Origin: Geobacteraceae bacterium
GTDB taxonomy: Bacteria; Desulfobacterota; Desulfuromonadia; Geobacterales; Geobacteraceae
Direction: 5' to 3'
DNA: 46,873 nt
NCBI GenBank assembly: GCA_017861285.1
Contig: JAGFXO010000009.1
Coordinates: 1 to 46,873 of the forward strand
Shown here piece by piece: positions 23,638-31,938 of the stretch; the first letter of the stretch is position 1, and the number at the start of each line of letters is the position of its first letter. A model generated the notes under the pieces. It was not told the DNA's origin. It did not search any database and worked only from the letters and a program-made list of their open reading frames with translations. A program made the position numbers and the translations under genes.

Positions 23638-24999
23638 ATGATTATCCATCCGGAAGAGATCCTTGAAACCATCAATATGGTGACCAATGAGCACCTGGAT
23701 ATCAGGACGGTCACCATGGGCATCAACCTGCGTGGATGCTGCCATCCTGAAATTGCGACTTTCAACGAGAAGGTCTACACCCGCATCCTGCGCTGCGCCG
23801 AAAACCTGGTCAGGACCACGGAGGACATCCAAACCCTTTACGGAATTCCCATTATCAACAAACGGATCTCCGTCACCCCCATCGCCATCGTGGCGGAGAG
23901 CTGCCATGCAGAAGATCTCAATTCCGTGGCGGAAACCCTGGACCGGGCTGCACAGGAGGCGGGCATCGATTTTATCGGCGGCTTCAGCGCCCTTGTGCAA
24001 AAGGGCATGACGCCCGGCGACCGGAGGCTCATCAACTCCATTCCCCAGGCCCTGGCATCGACGAAGAAAGTCTGTTCCTCGGTCAATGTGGCAACAACCA
24101 AGGCGGGCATCAACATGGATGCAGTAGCCCTCATGGGGCACATTATCAAGGAGACGGCGGAACTGACCCGGGATCGTGCGGGCATAGGCTGTGCGAAGCT
24201 GGTGGTATTTTCCAACGCACCCGACGACAATCCCTTCATGGCCGGCGCTTTCCACGGTATCGGAGAGCCTGACTGCGTGATCAACGTGGGCGTCAGCGGG
24301 CCCGGTGTGGTCAACTCCGCAGTTCGCTCGCTTCAGGATCCCACCCTGGGAGACATCTCGGAATGCATTAAAAAAACGGCCTTCAAAATCACCCGCATGG
24401 GCGAGATGGTGGGCAAGGAGGTTGCGCGGCGGCTCAACGCCCAGTTCGGCGTTCTTGACCTGTCCCTGGCGCCGACGCCGGCCGTAGGCGACAGCGTGGC
24501 GGCCATCCTGGAAGCCATGGGCCTGGAAAGCTGCGGGACGCACGGCACCACCGCGGCTCTGGCCCTGCTGAACGATGCCGTCAAGAAGGGGGGAGCCATG
24601 GCGTCGTCTTCCGTAGGCGGACTGAGCGGGGCATTCATCCCGGTGAGCGAGGACGAAGGCATGATCCGGGCGGTGCAACGGGGTTCCCTGTCCCTGGACA
24701 AGCTGGAAGCCATGACCTGTGTCTGCTCGGTCGGACTGGATATGATCGCTGTGCCCGGAGATACGCCAGCGTCTACCATATCGGCCATCATAGCCGATGA
24801 AATGGCTATCGGCATGATCAACAAGAAAACGACCGCCGTGCGCATCATCCCCGCACCGGGGACCAGGGTGGGGGATATGGTGGAGTTCGGCGGCCTGCTC
24901 GGCAGCGCCCCGGTCATGCCGGTGCACAATTTCAGCTCGGAGACCTTCATTGCCCGCGGCGGCAGGATCCCCGCCCCCATACAGTCCCTTACCAACTGA
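23638..24999 (+). CDS. UPF0210 (PFL-like fold) protein
   Basis: 453-residue UPF0210 protein of unknown function. The N-terminus [31 protein letters not shown] and the long Gly-rich core ([33 protein letters not shown]) are characteristic. Family members have a fold related to pyruvate formate-lyase and are often labelled PFL family, but I see no C-terminal glycyl-radical motif, so glycyl-radical chemistry is not supported. GAGGAGG precedes the start. Cytoplasmic. Coupled to the ACT protein upstream and ended by a strong terminator. Confidence 0.93.
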   Translation: MIIHPEEILETINMVTNEHLDIRTVTMGINLRGCCHPEIATFNEKVYTRILRCAENLVRTTEDIQTLYGIPIINKRISVTPIAIVAESCHAEDLNSVAETLDRAAQEAGIDFIGGFSALVQKGMTPGDRRLINSIPQALASTKKVCSSVNVATTKAGINMDAVALMGHIIKETAELTRDRAGIGCAKLVVFSNAPDDNPFMAGAFHGIGEPDCVINVGVSGPGVVNSAVRSLQDPTLGDISECIKKTAFKITRMGEMVGKEVARRLNAQFGVLDLSLAPTPAVGDSVAAILEAMGLESCGTHGTTAALALLNDAVKKGGAMASSSVGGLSGAFIPVSEDEGMIRAVQRGSLSLDKLEAMTCVCSVGLDMIAVPGDTPASTISAIIADEMAIGMINKKTTAVRIIPAPGTRVGDMVEFGGLLGSAPVMPVHNFSSETFIARGGRIPAPIQSLTN

Positions 25000-25041
25000 C
25001 AGGAAAAAATCGGGAAGTGTCCCTGTTTGTCTCTGTTACTA

Positions 25042-25080
25042 CAAGGGGTTAGCCGGCATTGGCTAACCCCTTGTTTTTTT
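25042..25080 (+). terminator. Rho-independent terminator after UPF0210 gene
   Basis: 13-pair perfect stem (CAAGGGGTTAGCC with GGCTAACCCCTTG), a six-base loop and seven T residues. Shares its stem core with the terminator at 22527. Confidence 0.92.
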
Positions 25081-25100
25081 GGCGGGTAGTTATGGCAACA

Positions 25101-25487
25101 TCATTGCCCGGCGAGCTTTTTAACAACGCTTTTCACCCGGGCGATTGAATGTGTTGGAATAAGCAAGGAATTCTTTAATCTTCTCTTTCCGGTTAGAAGA
25201 AGAGCTGCGCCGCACACAACAAGGATTGCAGCGGCGAGAAGTGATGCCAGCCAGAGGGGAAAGATCGTCTGGAGAGCGGCAATAGCTGCTATGACTAGTG
25301 CCAGTGACGCAAGAATGAGTATGAATGAGCCCGCCGCCATCAGGATGATTCCCTTTTTGGCGCAATGAATATTTCTTTTCACCTCGGCTTTTGCCAGACC
25401 CATTTCAATGTTCATGAATACAAGAAAGTCCTTCATCAACTCCAGAAACAGCATGAACGAGGAACGACTCTTCTTTTCATCTTTCAT
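25101..25487 (-). CDS. Holin-like small membrane protein
   Basis: 128-residue protein with two adjacent transmembrane helices in the middle (GIILMAAGSFILILASLALVIAAIAAL and PLWLASLLAAAILVVCGAALLL) between charged ends. It resembles the broad phage-holin superfamily-3 / DUF1469 group, which is mostly chromosomal and not tied to lysis. Start chosen at 25487 with AAGGTG six bases upstream. It overlaps the 3' end of the AI-2E permease gene by 11 bases and is last in that unit. No phage genes are near. Confidence 0.75.
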   Translation of the reverse strand: MKDEKKSRSSFMLFLELMKDFLVFMNIEMGLAKAEVKRNIHCAKKGIILMAAGSFILILASLALVIAAIAALQTIFPLWLASLLAAAILVVCGAALLLTGKRRLKNSLLIPTHSIARVKSVVKKLAGQ

Positions 25488-26559
25488 CTTCTTCACCTTC
25501 AGTTGCACCTTCTTCAACCCATGCCTGAAGCAGGGTGTAGATGACAGCGAGCACAACCGGACCAATGAACAAGCCAATGATACCGTATGCGATGAGGCCG
25601 CCGATGACTCCGGCAAAGATCAACAGGAGCGGCAGATCGGCACCCTTCCTGATCAGGAACGGGCGCAGTATGTTGTCGATCGTCGCTACGGGAATCGACC
25701 AGATGACCAGAACTGTTCCCCAGAGCGTCTGCCCCGACCAGTATAGCCAGGCAATACAAGGGATCAAAACCAGAATGGGACCGAGCTGCGCTACGCAGAG
25801 CAGGAAGATGACAGCGGTAAGAAGCATAGCGGCCGGAATTCCGGTGACGGCAAGGCCGATGCCTCCCAGGATGGACTGTATCAGTGCCGTCAAAACCACT
25901 CCCAGGGCAACGCCACGAATGGCTTTTGCAGCGAGCACCAGGGTCTGTTCACCCTGCCGTCCCGTGAGGCGGCAGGCAAGACGGCAGACTCCCTTCGCGG
26001 CGGTCTCGCCTTTCGCATAAAGTATTGACGATATGATTACAGTCAGGAGGAACTGCAGAATCATCATGCCGACATTTCCCGCCTGGCTGACGAACCAGCT
26101 TACAATGTTGCGCAAGTGGGGTTCGAGACTTGCCAATATTTCCTGTGAACTCGTGGAGGCAAAATGCTGCCATTTGCCGGCAAGTTTCGGGCCAACTACG
26201 GGAACATTGTTGAGCCATTCCGGCGGCGACGCAATGGTCAGGTTGGACAGCGATCTGAACCAGTCGATGATCTGTCCCGAATTATCGACGATGGTCGTAA
26301 TGGCGAGTGAAAGGGGCACAACCAGCAACATCAGAAGACCGACGGCCATCACCACAACCGCCATCCAGCGTTTTCCCCATAGGTACCCCTGCACCTTGAG
26401 CATGGCGGGCCATGTGGACACGACTATGATGATCGCCCAGACAAAGGCGGTCAGAAAGGGGCGCATCGTCCAGAAGCCTGCGGCAATCAACAGGCAGATG
26501 AAAAGAATTTTCAAGGTGATACTGGTGATGTCGCGGGATTCCGGTCTTTTATCATCCAT
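25477..26559 (-). CDS. AI-2E family transporter (YdiK-like permease)
   Basis: 360-residue polytopic membrane protein of the AI-2 exporter superfamily. Hydrophobic pairs at both ends flank a soluble loop (about residues 90-160) and the LLLIFAGVIGGLIAYGIIGLFIGPVVLAVIYTLLQ C-terminal signature. Members have been linked to autoinducer-2 export, sodium/proton exchange or unknown substrates, so the substrate here cannot be named. The C-terminus is acidic. It follows the CPA1 antiporter by 52 bases on the same strand, so cotranscription is likely. Confidence 0.88.
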   Translation of the reverse strand: MDDKRPESRDITSITLKILFICLLIAAGFWTMRPFLTAFVWAIIIVVSTWPAMLKVQGYLWGKRWMAVVVMAVGLLMLLVVPLSLAITTIVDNSGQIIDWFRSLSNLTIASPPEWLNNVPVVGPKLAGKWQHFASTSSQEILASLEPHLRNIVSWFVSQAGNVGMMILQFLLTVIISSILYAKGETAAKGVCRLACRLTGRQGEQTLVLAAKAIRGVALGVVLTALIQSILGGIGLAVTGIPAAMLLTAVIFLLCVAQLGPILVLIPCIAWLYWSGQTLWGTVLVIWSIPVATIDNILRPFLIRKGADLPLLLIFAGVIGGLIAYGIIGLFIGPVVLAVIYTLLQAWVEEGATEGEEDER

Positions 26560-26611
26560 GAACGGGGTTCTCCTTTCAATATCTGCACCGGGACAACTTA
26601 TGGCAGCAGTC

Positions 26612-27895
26612 TTATCCCCGGGAAGGACCTTTCAGGAAGCGGCGTCTCTCGCGCAGTTCGGGAAGCTCCTTCAATTCGGCAAGAGGCTCCGTTGCCTTGG
26701 CAAGCCGCCGTGAATACCAGAAAGACAGGGGCTTGGCCGAAATTCCATGGGTCAGGACACTCAACAGGATCGTCCAGGTTGCCACGGCAACGAGCAGGTC
26801 TATCGGTTTGCCGACATCCTTGAAAGTCATGAAGGCCAGCAGTGTAAAGACTACGGAGGCAAGACCGCGCGGCCCGAACCATCCCATGAGTGCAACCGTG
26901 TCGGTGCGCAGGCCGGCCCCGCGCATGGCCAGCGCCACCGGCAGCATCCGTACTACGGTGAGGCTCAGGACAGCGTATGCAAAGGGCCGCCAGTCGCTGC
27001 TGAAAAGGATCGCTTTCGGGACCGCTATGGCCCCGAAGATTCCCCAAACCAGCAGGGAAAGTACCGCACCGGTGTTCTCGGTGAACTCTGTCGGTTCGGC
27101 GAACCGGTTGGAAGTGGCGGCGCTGAAGATGATGCCTCCGGAAAAAGCGGCAATAAATCCGTTTCCTTCCAGCATCAATGAAGCAAAATAGGCGGTAAGC
27201 CCCAGACCAAAGACGGCAATCTGTTCCGATGTCCCTGAGGCCCAGCCACGGCCGACCGCCTTCGTCAGCAGCCATCCTCCGCCTATGCCGACCACAGTTC
27301 CCACAAGAAGGGCGATGACGACCTCCAGGAGGGCATAGGTGAGCCAGTTGCCGTGAGAGTGAGTTTGACTCGCCGTGGCAAAGGCGATGAATAACAGGAC
27401 GAACGGTGTGGCGATCCCGTCATTCAGCCCGCTCTCCACGTTCAACGCCCGACGGATGCGGACCGGCACCTTCGGCTCGTTAAAGATCGGCAGGCCAAGG
27501 GCCGCATCGGTGGGTGCAAGGATGACACCCAGCAGGGCGGCGAAAGCCAATCCCTCGCCGGGCAGCAATCCGAGCAGACAGGCCGTACCTAAAAGAATGG
27601 TGAGCGGCATGCCGATCCCGAGCAGTCGGAGTATGAGTGATGCATCGTTGCGGACCTGCCGCAGGTCGAGCGTCGATGCGTCGGCAAAGAGCAGAAGGGC
27701 AAGCGTAATCTCGGTGAGGGACTTCATCCCTTCGGTCCCCGGGGAGATTTGCAGAAGGTTCATGCCGCCGGGGCCGAGCAGAAAACCTGCTACCACGAAA
27801 ACCATCGGCATTGTTATGGACAATCTGCCGAGTTTGAGTGCAAGTGTCCCGTACAGAAAGATCAGCAACGAAACAATAGCAACTCCGACAAGCAT
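26612..27895 (-). CDS. CPA1-type cation/proton antiporter
   Basis: About 427-residue Na+(K+)/H+ antiporter with some 12 hydrophobic segments. The CPA1 hallmark Asn-Asp pair is seen in SGLNDGIATPFVLLF, and an LGVILAPTDAALGLP segment precedes it. WFGPRGLASVVFTLL is a further CPA1 signature. The start is placed at 27895 (MLVGVAIVSLL) with a GGGGG-rich upstream stretch; a GTG at 27934 lies inside a hairpin repeat and is less likely. It probably contributes to pH or sodium homeostasis; ion preference cannot be read from sequence. Confidence 0.9.
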   Translation of the reverse strand: MLVGVAIVSLLIFLYGTLALKLGRLSITMPMVFVVAGFLLGPGGMNLLQISPGTEGMKSLTEITLALLLFADASTLDLRQVRNDASLILRLLGIGMPLTILLGTACLLGLLPGEGLAFAALLGVILAPTDAALGLPIFNEPKVPVRIRRALNVESGLNDGIATPFVLLFIAFATASQTHSHGNWLTYALLEVVIALLVGTVVGIGGGWLLTKAVGRGWASGTSEQIAVFGLGLTAYFASLMLEGNGFIAAFSGGIIFSAATSNRFAEPTEFTENTGAVLSLLVWGIFGAIAVPKAILFSSDWRPFAYAVLSLTVVRMLPVALAMRGAGLRTDTVALMGWFGPRGLASVVFTLLAFMTFKDVGKPIDLLVAVATWTILLSVLTHGISAKPLSFWYSRRLAKATEPLAELKELPELRERRRFLKGPSRG

Positions 27896-27921
27896 GAAAT
27901 TTGCCCCCGCAGCCTGGTATT

Positions 27922-27952
27922 CTTCCCTCCCCACCAGGGGGGGGGAGGGAAG
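27922..27952. repeat. C/G-rich hairpin between EutBC and antiporter genes
   Basis: CTTCCCTCCCC at 27922-27932 is exactly inverted at 27942-27952, an 11-pair stem. It resembles the CCCTCTCCC palindromes elsewhere in the window. It has no T run, so it is probably an intergenic palindromic repeat. Confidence 0.7.
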
Positions 27953-27992
27953 TGCTTTTGATGTTACATTAAATGTTACGAGGTTCTTGTTA

Positions 27993-30320
27993 TCATCGCG
28001 GCCTGCTCGAGGGAACGAGCTTCGCCCTTATCTCCCGAATGATGGTGAGTGTCTCGTTGGCCGCTTCCTTCGGCGCCAGGGCCGTATCCGCAATGTTGCA
28101 CACCAGTTTCGTCATGTCGTGATCCATCTTCTTGGCAGCCCATGTGCTGCCTTTGGCAACGGAGATGTACGCCGAATAGGAATGGTGCATGGTGCCGGGG
28201 CGCTCCCCGATGATGTGAACAATCCCGTAAAGGCGGTTGGGGTCTGATTTTTCAAAAAGTATGTTGCCGATCTCGTAGCCGGCACGCACCCTGCCGTTGA
28301 TGACTACGATGTTCTTGTCGCTCATGACTGCGCCGTTTTCGGTAAGCAGCTTGCGGATTTCTTCCACGTAGGGCATGAGGTGCCCCTTGTCCATGATGGC
28401 GTCGGCATTCAAACCGTCGGAAATCACGATATATCCGTTCGGCTGTTTTTCTTTCCCTTTCCACGAGTCGCGGAGCCGTTCGATCACGGCCACGGATTGG
28501 GGGCTCAGCTTCTCGCCGGTGGCCGGTTGGGCAATATAGTTCTCACGGTCCTTGGACTGGGTCCTTACCTCCACCACGTTGGGGATGGTGGCGATGAAGG
28601 CGGGGGTAAGCTCAGACCAGAGACTTTTCTTGGCATCCTTGTAGAGGGTGGTGATGTTCGCTTCCAGCTTCGGGTTCAGATCCCAGATATTCTTTCCGTG
28701 GCCGACGGCAATATCCACACCTCTCGATTCCACTTCCTTCATCTTCTTCTTGCCTTCGGCATAGATCATTTCTTTGGAACGCTTGTCGCCCTTGGCCAGC
28801 CGATACTGATAGTACACCCAGAGCGGATCTCCGTAATGGGCGGTGTACCTGTTGTTCCTGTCCACGATCCCGATCCGTTTGTAGAAATCCCACATGGGAT
28901 CATTGACTTTCAGTTTGAACTTATCCCTCAGACGCACATGGTCCTGGAAAGAAGTGGTAAGGTAACTCAGCATCGGGTCGTTTTTGGTGGGAAGGGCAAT
29001 CAGATAGGCCGGGCCGGCCGGCATGATCTGGTCCTGGCACCAATCGAGGTCTTCGAGGCTTACGGCCATGTGCAGGGTGGAACAGATGTCAAGACCGATG
29101 GTCAGGCCATGCAGTTTGCCCATGGCGATATCTTCCAGGCAGCACCGCACCAGCTGTTCCCTGGTCCTGAAGACCTCGGGCCCGATGAATCCCGCCACGT
29201 CGTTGATATGGAGCCATGGTCCCTTGGGCTGAACCTTGGCCAGTTCCATCTGCACCGCCCTGCTGAATCCGTACTTCCTGGACTCCAGCACCATCATGTC
29301 CACGCCGTTGGCCGCGCCGTTGGTGAATTCCGAGCCCTGGCCGGTCTCGAAGTAAAGCCCGTACCTCTTTCCCTTCTTGGCCTTCGCATAATTCAGTATC
29401 TTCTCGACCGTCACATCGAAGGTCTTGTTGCAGTCATCGGTTCCGGCCAGGCTCTGGAACATGGTCTCGACCGTTCCCGGGTACTTCTTCTCGACCTCCG
29501 CCTGGACGTCGATATGTGAAAGCACGCACCAGGGGACTATATCACGAAGTTTGAAGGTTTCGACCACGTCCATGAGGGCTTTCTCCACCGTGGCGACGCT
29601 CTCTACCTGGCTGTCCACCGGGTTGACCCCGATGACGATGTCGCCCGTTGCATAGGAAAAGGCGTCAAAAGTCTGCCAGACGATGTCATCGGGATTGTCC
29701 GTCGGCGAGTTGGGCTGGATGCGGGCGCTCAGGTAGCCTTTTGCTCCCATTTTGGTACCGGGCATGACATTGTATATCTTCTGGTCAAACTTTATCAGTT
29801 CCTGATTGCTCATCAGTTTTGGGACGCATCCGATGATGTCGCTGTTCAACCCGCCCATGATCCCCTTGATCTGGGATTCGGACTTGGTCATCAGGAATTC
29901 TTTCAGCTCTCCCATGGTCCATCCCTTGATCTTCTCGTACCTGGCCTGATCCGTGGTCTTCCAGATAAGCTTCTGCAGGTCGTCTACAAGCAGTGGATGC
30001 TCATGGAGGTCCTTGAGCTTCGTGTTCGACAGGAGGGTGCGTGCGTTCTGCCTTGTTTTTTCATCAGCGGCCCCCACGCCGATGGTTACGTCTCCTTCCT
30101 TGAACGCATTTGCAGCACCGATTACCTGCCGGTAGAGGGTTTGATCGAAGCCTCCCTTTACCCGGGTCATGTATGCAAACACATCCTCTCCCGGCTTTAC
30201 ATCCGTAATCATGTTCGGGGTGACGGTCGGTGCCGTCTCCGCAAACACCTTGTCCAGATTGACAACAGACGGGATAATGGCGCCGGCAGCGCACAGTTTC
30301 AAGAAATCTCGCCTTTTCAT
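27993..30320 (-). CDS. eutBC: Tat-targeted fused ethanolamine ammonia-lyase (EutB-EutC)
   Basis: 775-residue fusion of both subunits of adenosylcobalamin-dependent ethanolamine ammonia-lyase (ethanolamine to acetaldehyde plus ammonia). Residues 1-27 are a twin-arginine signal (KRRDFLK, hydrophobic stretch, likely cut after VFA). Residues about 55-505 match EutB and keep the active-site residues known from E. coli: R200, Q202, N233, E325 (FETGQGS) and D411. Residues about 580-768 match EutC: VISDGLNADAI, GRV (676-678) and GERPG (705-709). The linker, about 505-580, is charged. GGAGG stands six bases before the start. It lacks eut neighbours (no EutA reactivase, no shell proteins) and lies downstream of envelope genes. 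Catalytic competence is inferred; substrate may differ. Confidence 0.93.
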   Translation of the reverse strand: MKRRDFLKLCAAGAIIPSVVNLDKVFAETAPTVTPNMITDVKPGEDVFAYMTRVKGGFDQTLYRQVIGAANAFKEGDVTIGVGAADEKTRQNARTLLSNTKLKDLHEHPLLVDDLQKLIWKTTDQARYEKIKGWTMGELKEFLMTKSESQIKGIMGGLNSDIIGCVPKLMSNQELIKFDQKIYNVMPGTKMGAKGYLSARIQPNSPTDNPDDIVWQTFDAFSYATGDIVIGVNPVDSQVESVATVEKALMDVVETFKLRDIVPWCVLSHIDVQAEVEKKYPGTVETMFQSLAGTDDCNKTFDVTVEKILNYAKAKKGKRYGLYFETGQGSEFTNGAANGVDMMVLESRKYGFSRAVQMELAKVQPKGPWLHINDVAGFIGPEVFRTREQLVRCCLEDIAMGKLHGLTIGLDICSTLHMAVSLEDLDWCQDQIMPAGPAYLIALPTKNDPMLSYLTTSFQDHVRLRDKFKLKVNDPMWDFYKRIGIVDRNNRYTAHYGDPLWVYYQYRLAKGDKRSKEMIYAEGKKKMKEVESRGVDIAVGHGKNIWDLNPKLEANITTLYKDAKKSLWSELTPAFIATIPNVVEVRTQSKDRENYIAQPATGEKLSPQSVAVIERLRDSWKGKEKQPNGYIVISDGLNADAIMDKGHLMPYVEEIRKLLTENGAVMSDKNIVVINGRVRAGYEIGNILFEKSDPNRLYGIVHIIGERPGTMHHSYSAYISVAKGSTWAAKKMDHDMTKLVCNIADTALAPKEAANETLTIIREIRAKLVPSSRPR

Positions 30321-30367
30321 GGTGAACCTCCAGTTTATTCGAGTTTGTTATCCTGAGCCATTGCTCT

Positions 30368-30847
30368 CTATTTCACCAGAGGCACCGCCGAGGCGAGCTC
30401 GTAACGAAGCGCGGCGCGTATCTTGTTCTCGATCTGCAGATAGCGGGCAACCTTGATTGCGGGAATGGCCTTGTACAGCTTCGGCGCGAATGATTTCTTC
30501 ATGACGGCCTCAGCTTCATCGATGGAGATCATTTCGGCAACCATCTTTTTGGACTTCTCGTCCGTCAGTGAATTATTGTTGTAGTCGGCGGCATAGGCTT
30601 TTATGAGCGTCATGATCCTTTTGTTGAGTTTTCCTAGTTCGACCTGGTAGGCGTCATAGACCGGCCAGAATTTTTTGGCTTCGGCGTCGCTCAGTTTCAT
30701 GTTGGCTGCAACCAAGAGTTTCTTGTCAGCCTTGACCTTTTCCAGAAGAATCTGCATGTCGCTGTCAGTAGGCTTCTGCGCGGCGACTGCCGGCAGGGAA
30801 ATCGACAAGGCCGAAACCAGCATAAGGAGAAATACGATTTTTTTCAT
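30368..30847 (-). CDS. Small helical periplasmic protein of unknown function
   Basis: 159 residues. A clear signal peptide (MKKIVFLLMLVSALSISLPAVAA) precedes a charged, almost wholly helical mature part with KFWPVYDAYQVELGKLNKR and LEKVKADKKLLVAANMKL. The pattern recalls Spy/CpxP-like periplasmic helpers, but the LTxxQ motif is absent. The start at 30847 fits the signal peptide; an upstream in-frame ATG at 30901 is less likely. It lies 31 bases after DUF2950 and 47 bases before the EutBC fusion, so all three are probably cotranscribed. It might be a partner or chaperone of an exported neighbour; that is inference. Confidence 0.8.
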   Translation of the reverse strand: MKKIVFLLMLVSALSISLPAVAAQKPTDSDMQILLEKVKADKKLLVAANMKLSDAEAKKFWPVYDAYQVELGKLNKRIMTLIKAYAADYNNNSLTDEKSKKMVAEMISIDEAEAVMKKSFAPKLYKAIPAIKVARYLQIENKIRAALRYELASAVPLVK

Positions 30848-30878
30848 GGGTGGAAAATCCTTTCGTGTTTGAAGATGG

Positions 30879-31859
30879 TTATTTTGCTGTGGGCGTCTCA
30901 ACTTTCTTCCAATCGGGACCCGGATCGAAGAGTTGCATTGTGGAGGCTACCTCGGAGGTCTTCGGCCCCAGGTCCTTCTGAAATACAATACCATCATGGT
31001 TGACGATAAACGTCATGACACCGGAAACGCCATATTTCGCGGGATAGGCGACTACCGCTACCCCACCGAGCAGATGCCCGTTAACCAGGTAGTCGTAAGC
31101 GCCTCCCCTCGCATGTTGACCCTGGCCGGTCACTATGCGGTAGAAGTAGCCGTAATAGGGAGAAGGAGCTTCTCCGCTCTTCTTTTCGGTATACCCCTTG
31201 GCCTTGGCCTTGGCCAGAAGCTCTCCCAGCGGACTTGGTGCCTCACCCTCCCCGGTCTGCCAGTAAAGTCCGTTTCTCTTGCCCGGATCACTCCAGAACC
31301 TGGCGGCATACTCATGCATACCATTGCCGTCATAGTCATTCATTGCGTACTCCAACTGCGCATCGATGATGGCCTGACAGGTTTGGATGGTATCGAGTTC
31401 GTTGGCTCCGATACGGCGGTTCACCAACTCCTGCATCCCGGCCCGGGTGTCAAAACGCCACCGGTTCTTGTTCATGACGAGCGGGATGGGGAAGGGCCAC
31501 TCATTCTTACCGACAACCAGTACAGCCTTGTTCCTACCTTCCCGCTGGAGCCGATGCGACTCCTCAAATTTCGCGACAAAACGTTCCTTGCGATACTCGT
31601 CGTTGACCGGGTCACCCGAAGAAAGCAACTTTACGCTGTTCGGACCGAAAAGTGCTGTAAGCGCAGTCTTGTCGTTTTTTTTCAACGAATCGAGAAACGC
31701 CTGCACCGCTTTTTCCGGTGATATGAAGGTTTTCTGTTTTTCTGTGGCAGCCGATGCGGGTATGGACAGGAAAACCGCCGTGAGGATGAGCGCCAGTCGG
31801 GTGATCGTCACCAACCAACCCGGGGCGCCGGCTTTTTCCCGTATCAAAGAGAGTTCCAT
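30879..31859 (-). CDS. DUF2950 periplasmic protein
   Basis: 326-residue DUF2950 protein. An N-terminal hydrophobic segment (about 17-37: WLVTITRLALILTAVFLSIPASA) is a signal peptide. The family's SPEKAVQAFLDSLKKND opening and the GGAYDYLVNGHLLGGVAVVAYPAKYGVSGVMTFIVNHDGIVFQKDLG C-terminal region are both visible. The family has no known function. AAGGAGG four bases before the start is near ideal. DUF2950 genes often sit next to DUF3300 genes, as here, which suggests a shared envelope task. Confidence 0.9.
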   Translation of the reverse strand: MELSLIREKAGAPGWLVTITRLALILTAVFLSIPASAATEKQKTFISPEKAVQAFLDSLKKNDKTALTALFGPNSVKLLSSGDPVNDEYRKERFVAKFEESHRLQREGRNKAVLVVGKNEWPFPIPLVMNKNRWRFDTRAGMQELVNRRIGANELDTIQTCQAIIDAQLEYAMNDYDGNGMHEYAARFWSDPGKRNGLYWQTGEGEAPSPLGELLAKAKAKGYTEKKSGEAPSPYYGYFYRIVTGQGQHARGGAYDYLVNGHLLGGVAVVAYPAKYGVSGVMTFIVNHDGIVFQKDLGPKTSEVASTMQLFDPGPDWKKVETPTAK

Positions 31860-31938
31860 GTTGCCTCCTTAAAGGTTCTTAAGTGTGTGCAGTGACAAAG
31901 CCTCATGAAGTTATCACTGCCGGAAATGTCGCCTCTCA

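Noticed and set aside
24850-24999. Glycyl-radical enzyme identity for UPF0210
   Set aside because: The C-terminus lacks the conserved glycyl-radical motif, despite the PFL-like family name.
25101-25487. Prophage remnant suggested by a holin-like protein
   Set aside because: No other phage genes are nearby; this membrane family is widely chromosomal.
28380-29519. 379-residue plus-strand ORF opposite eutBC
   Set aside because: Antisense shadow of a GC-rich gene with secure motifs. Other long antisense ORFs at 34534-35643 and 37552-38466 are rejected for the same reason.
30321-30367. Cobalamin riboswitch before eutBC
   Set aside because: Only 47 bases separate it from the preceding gene, and no B12-box-like sequence was seen.
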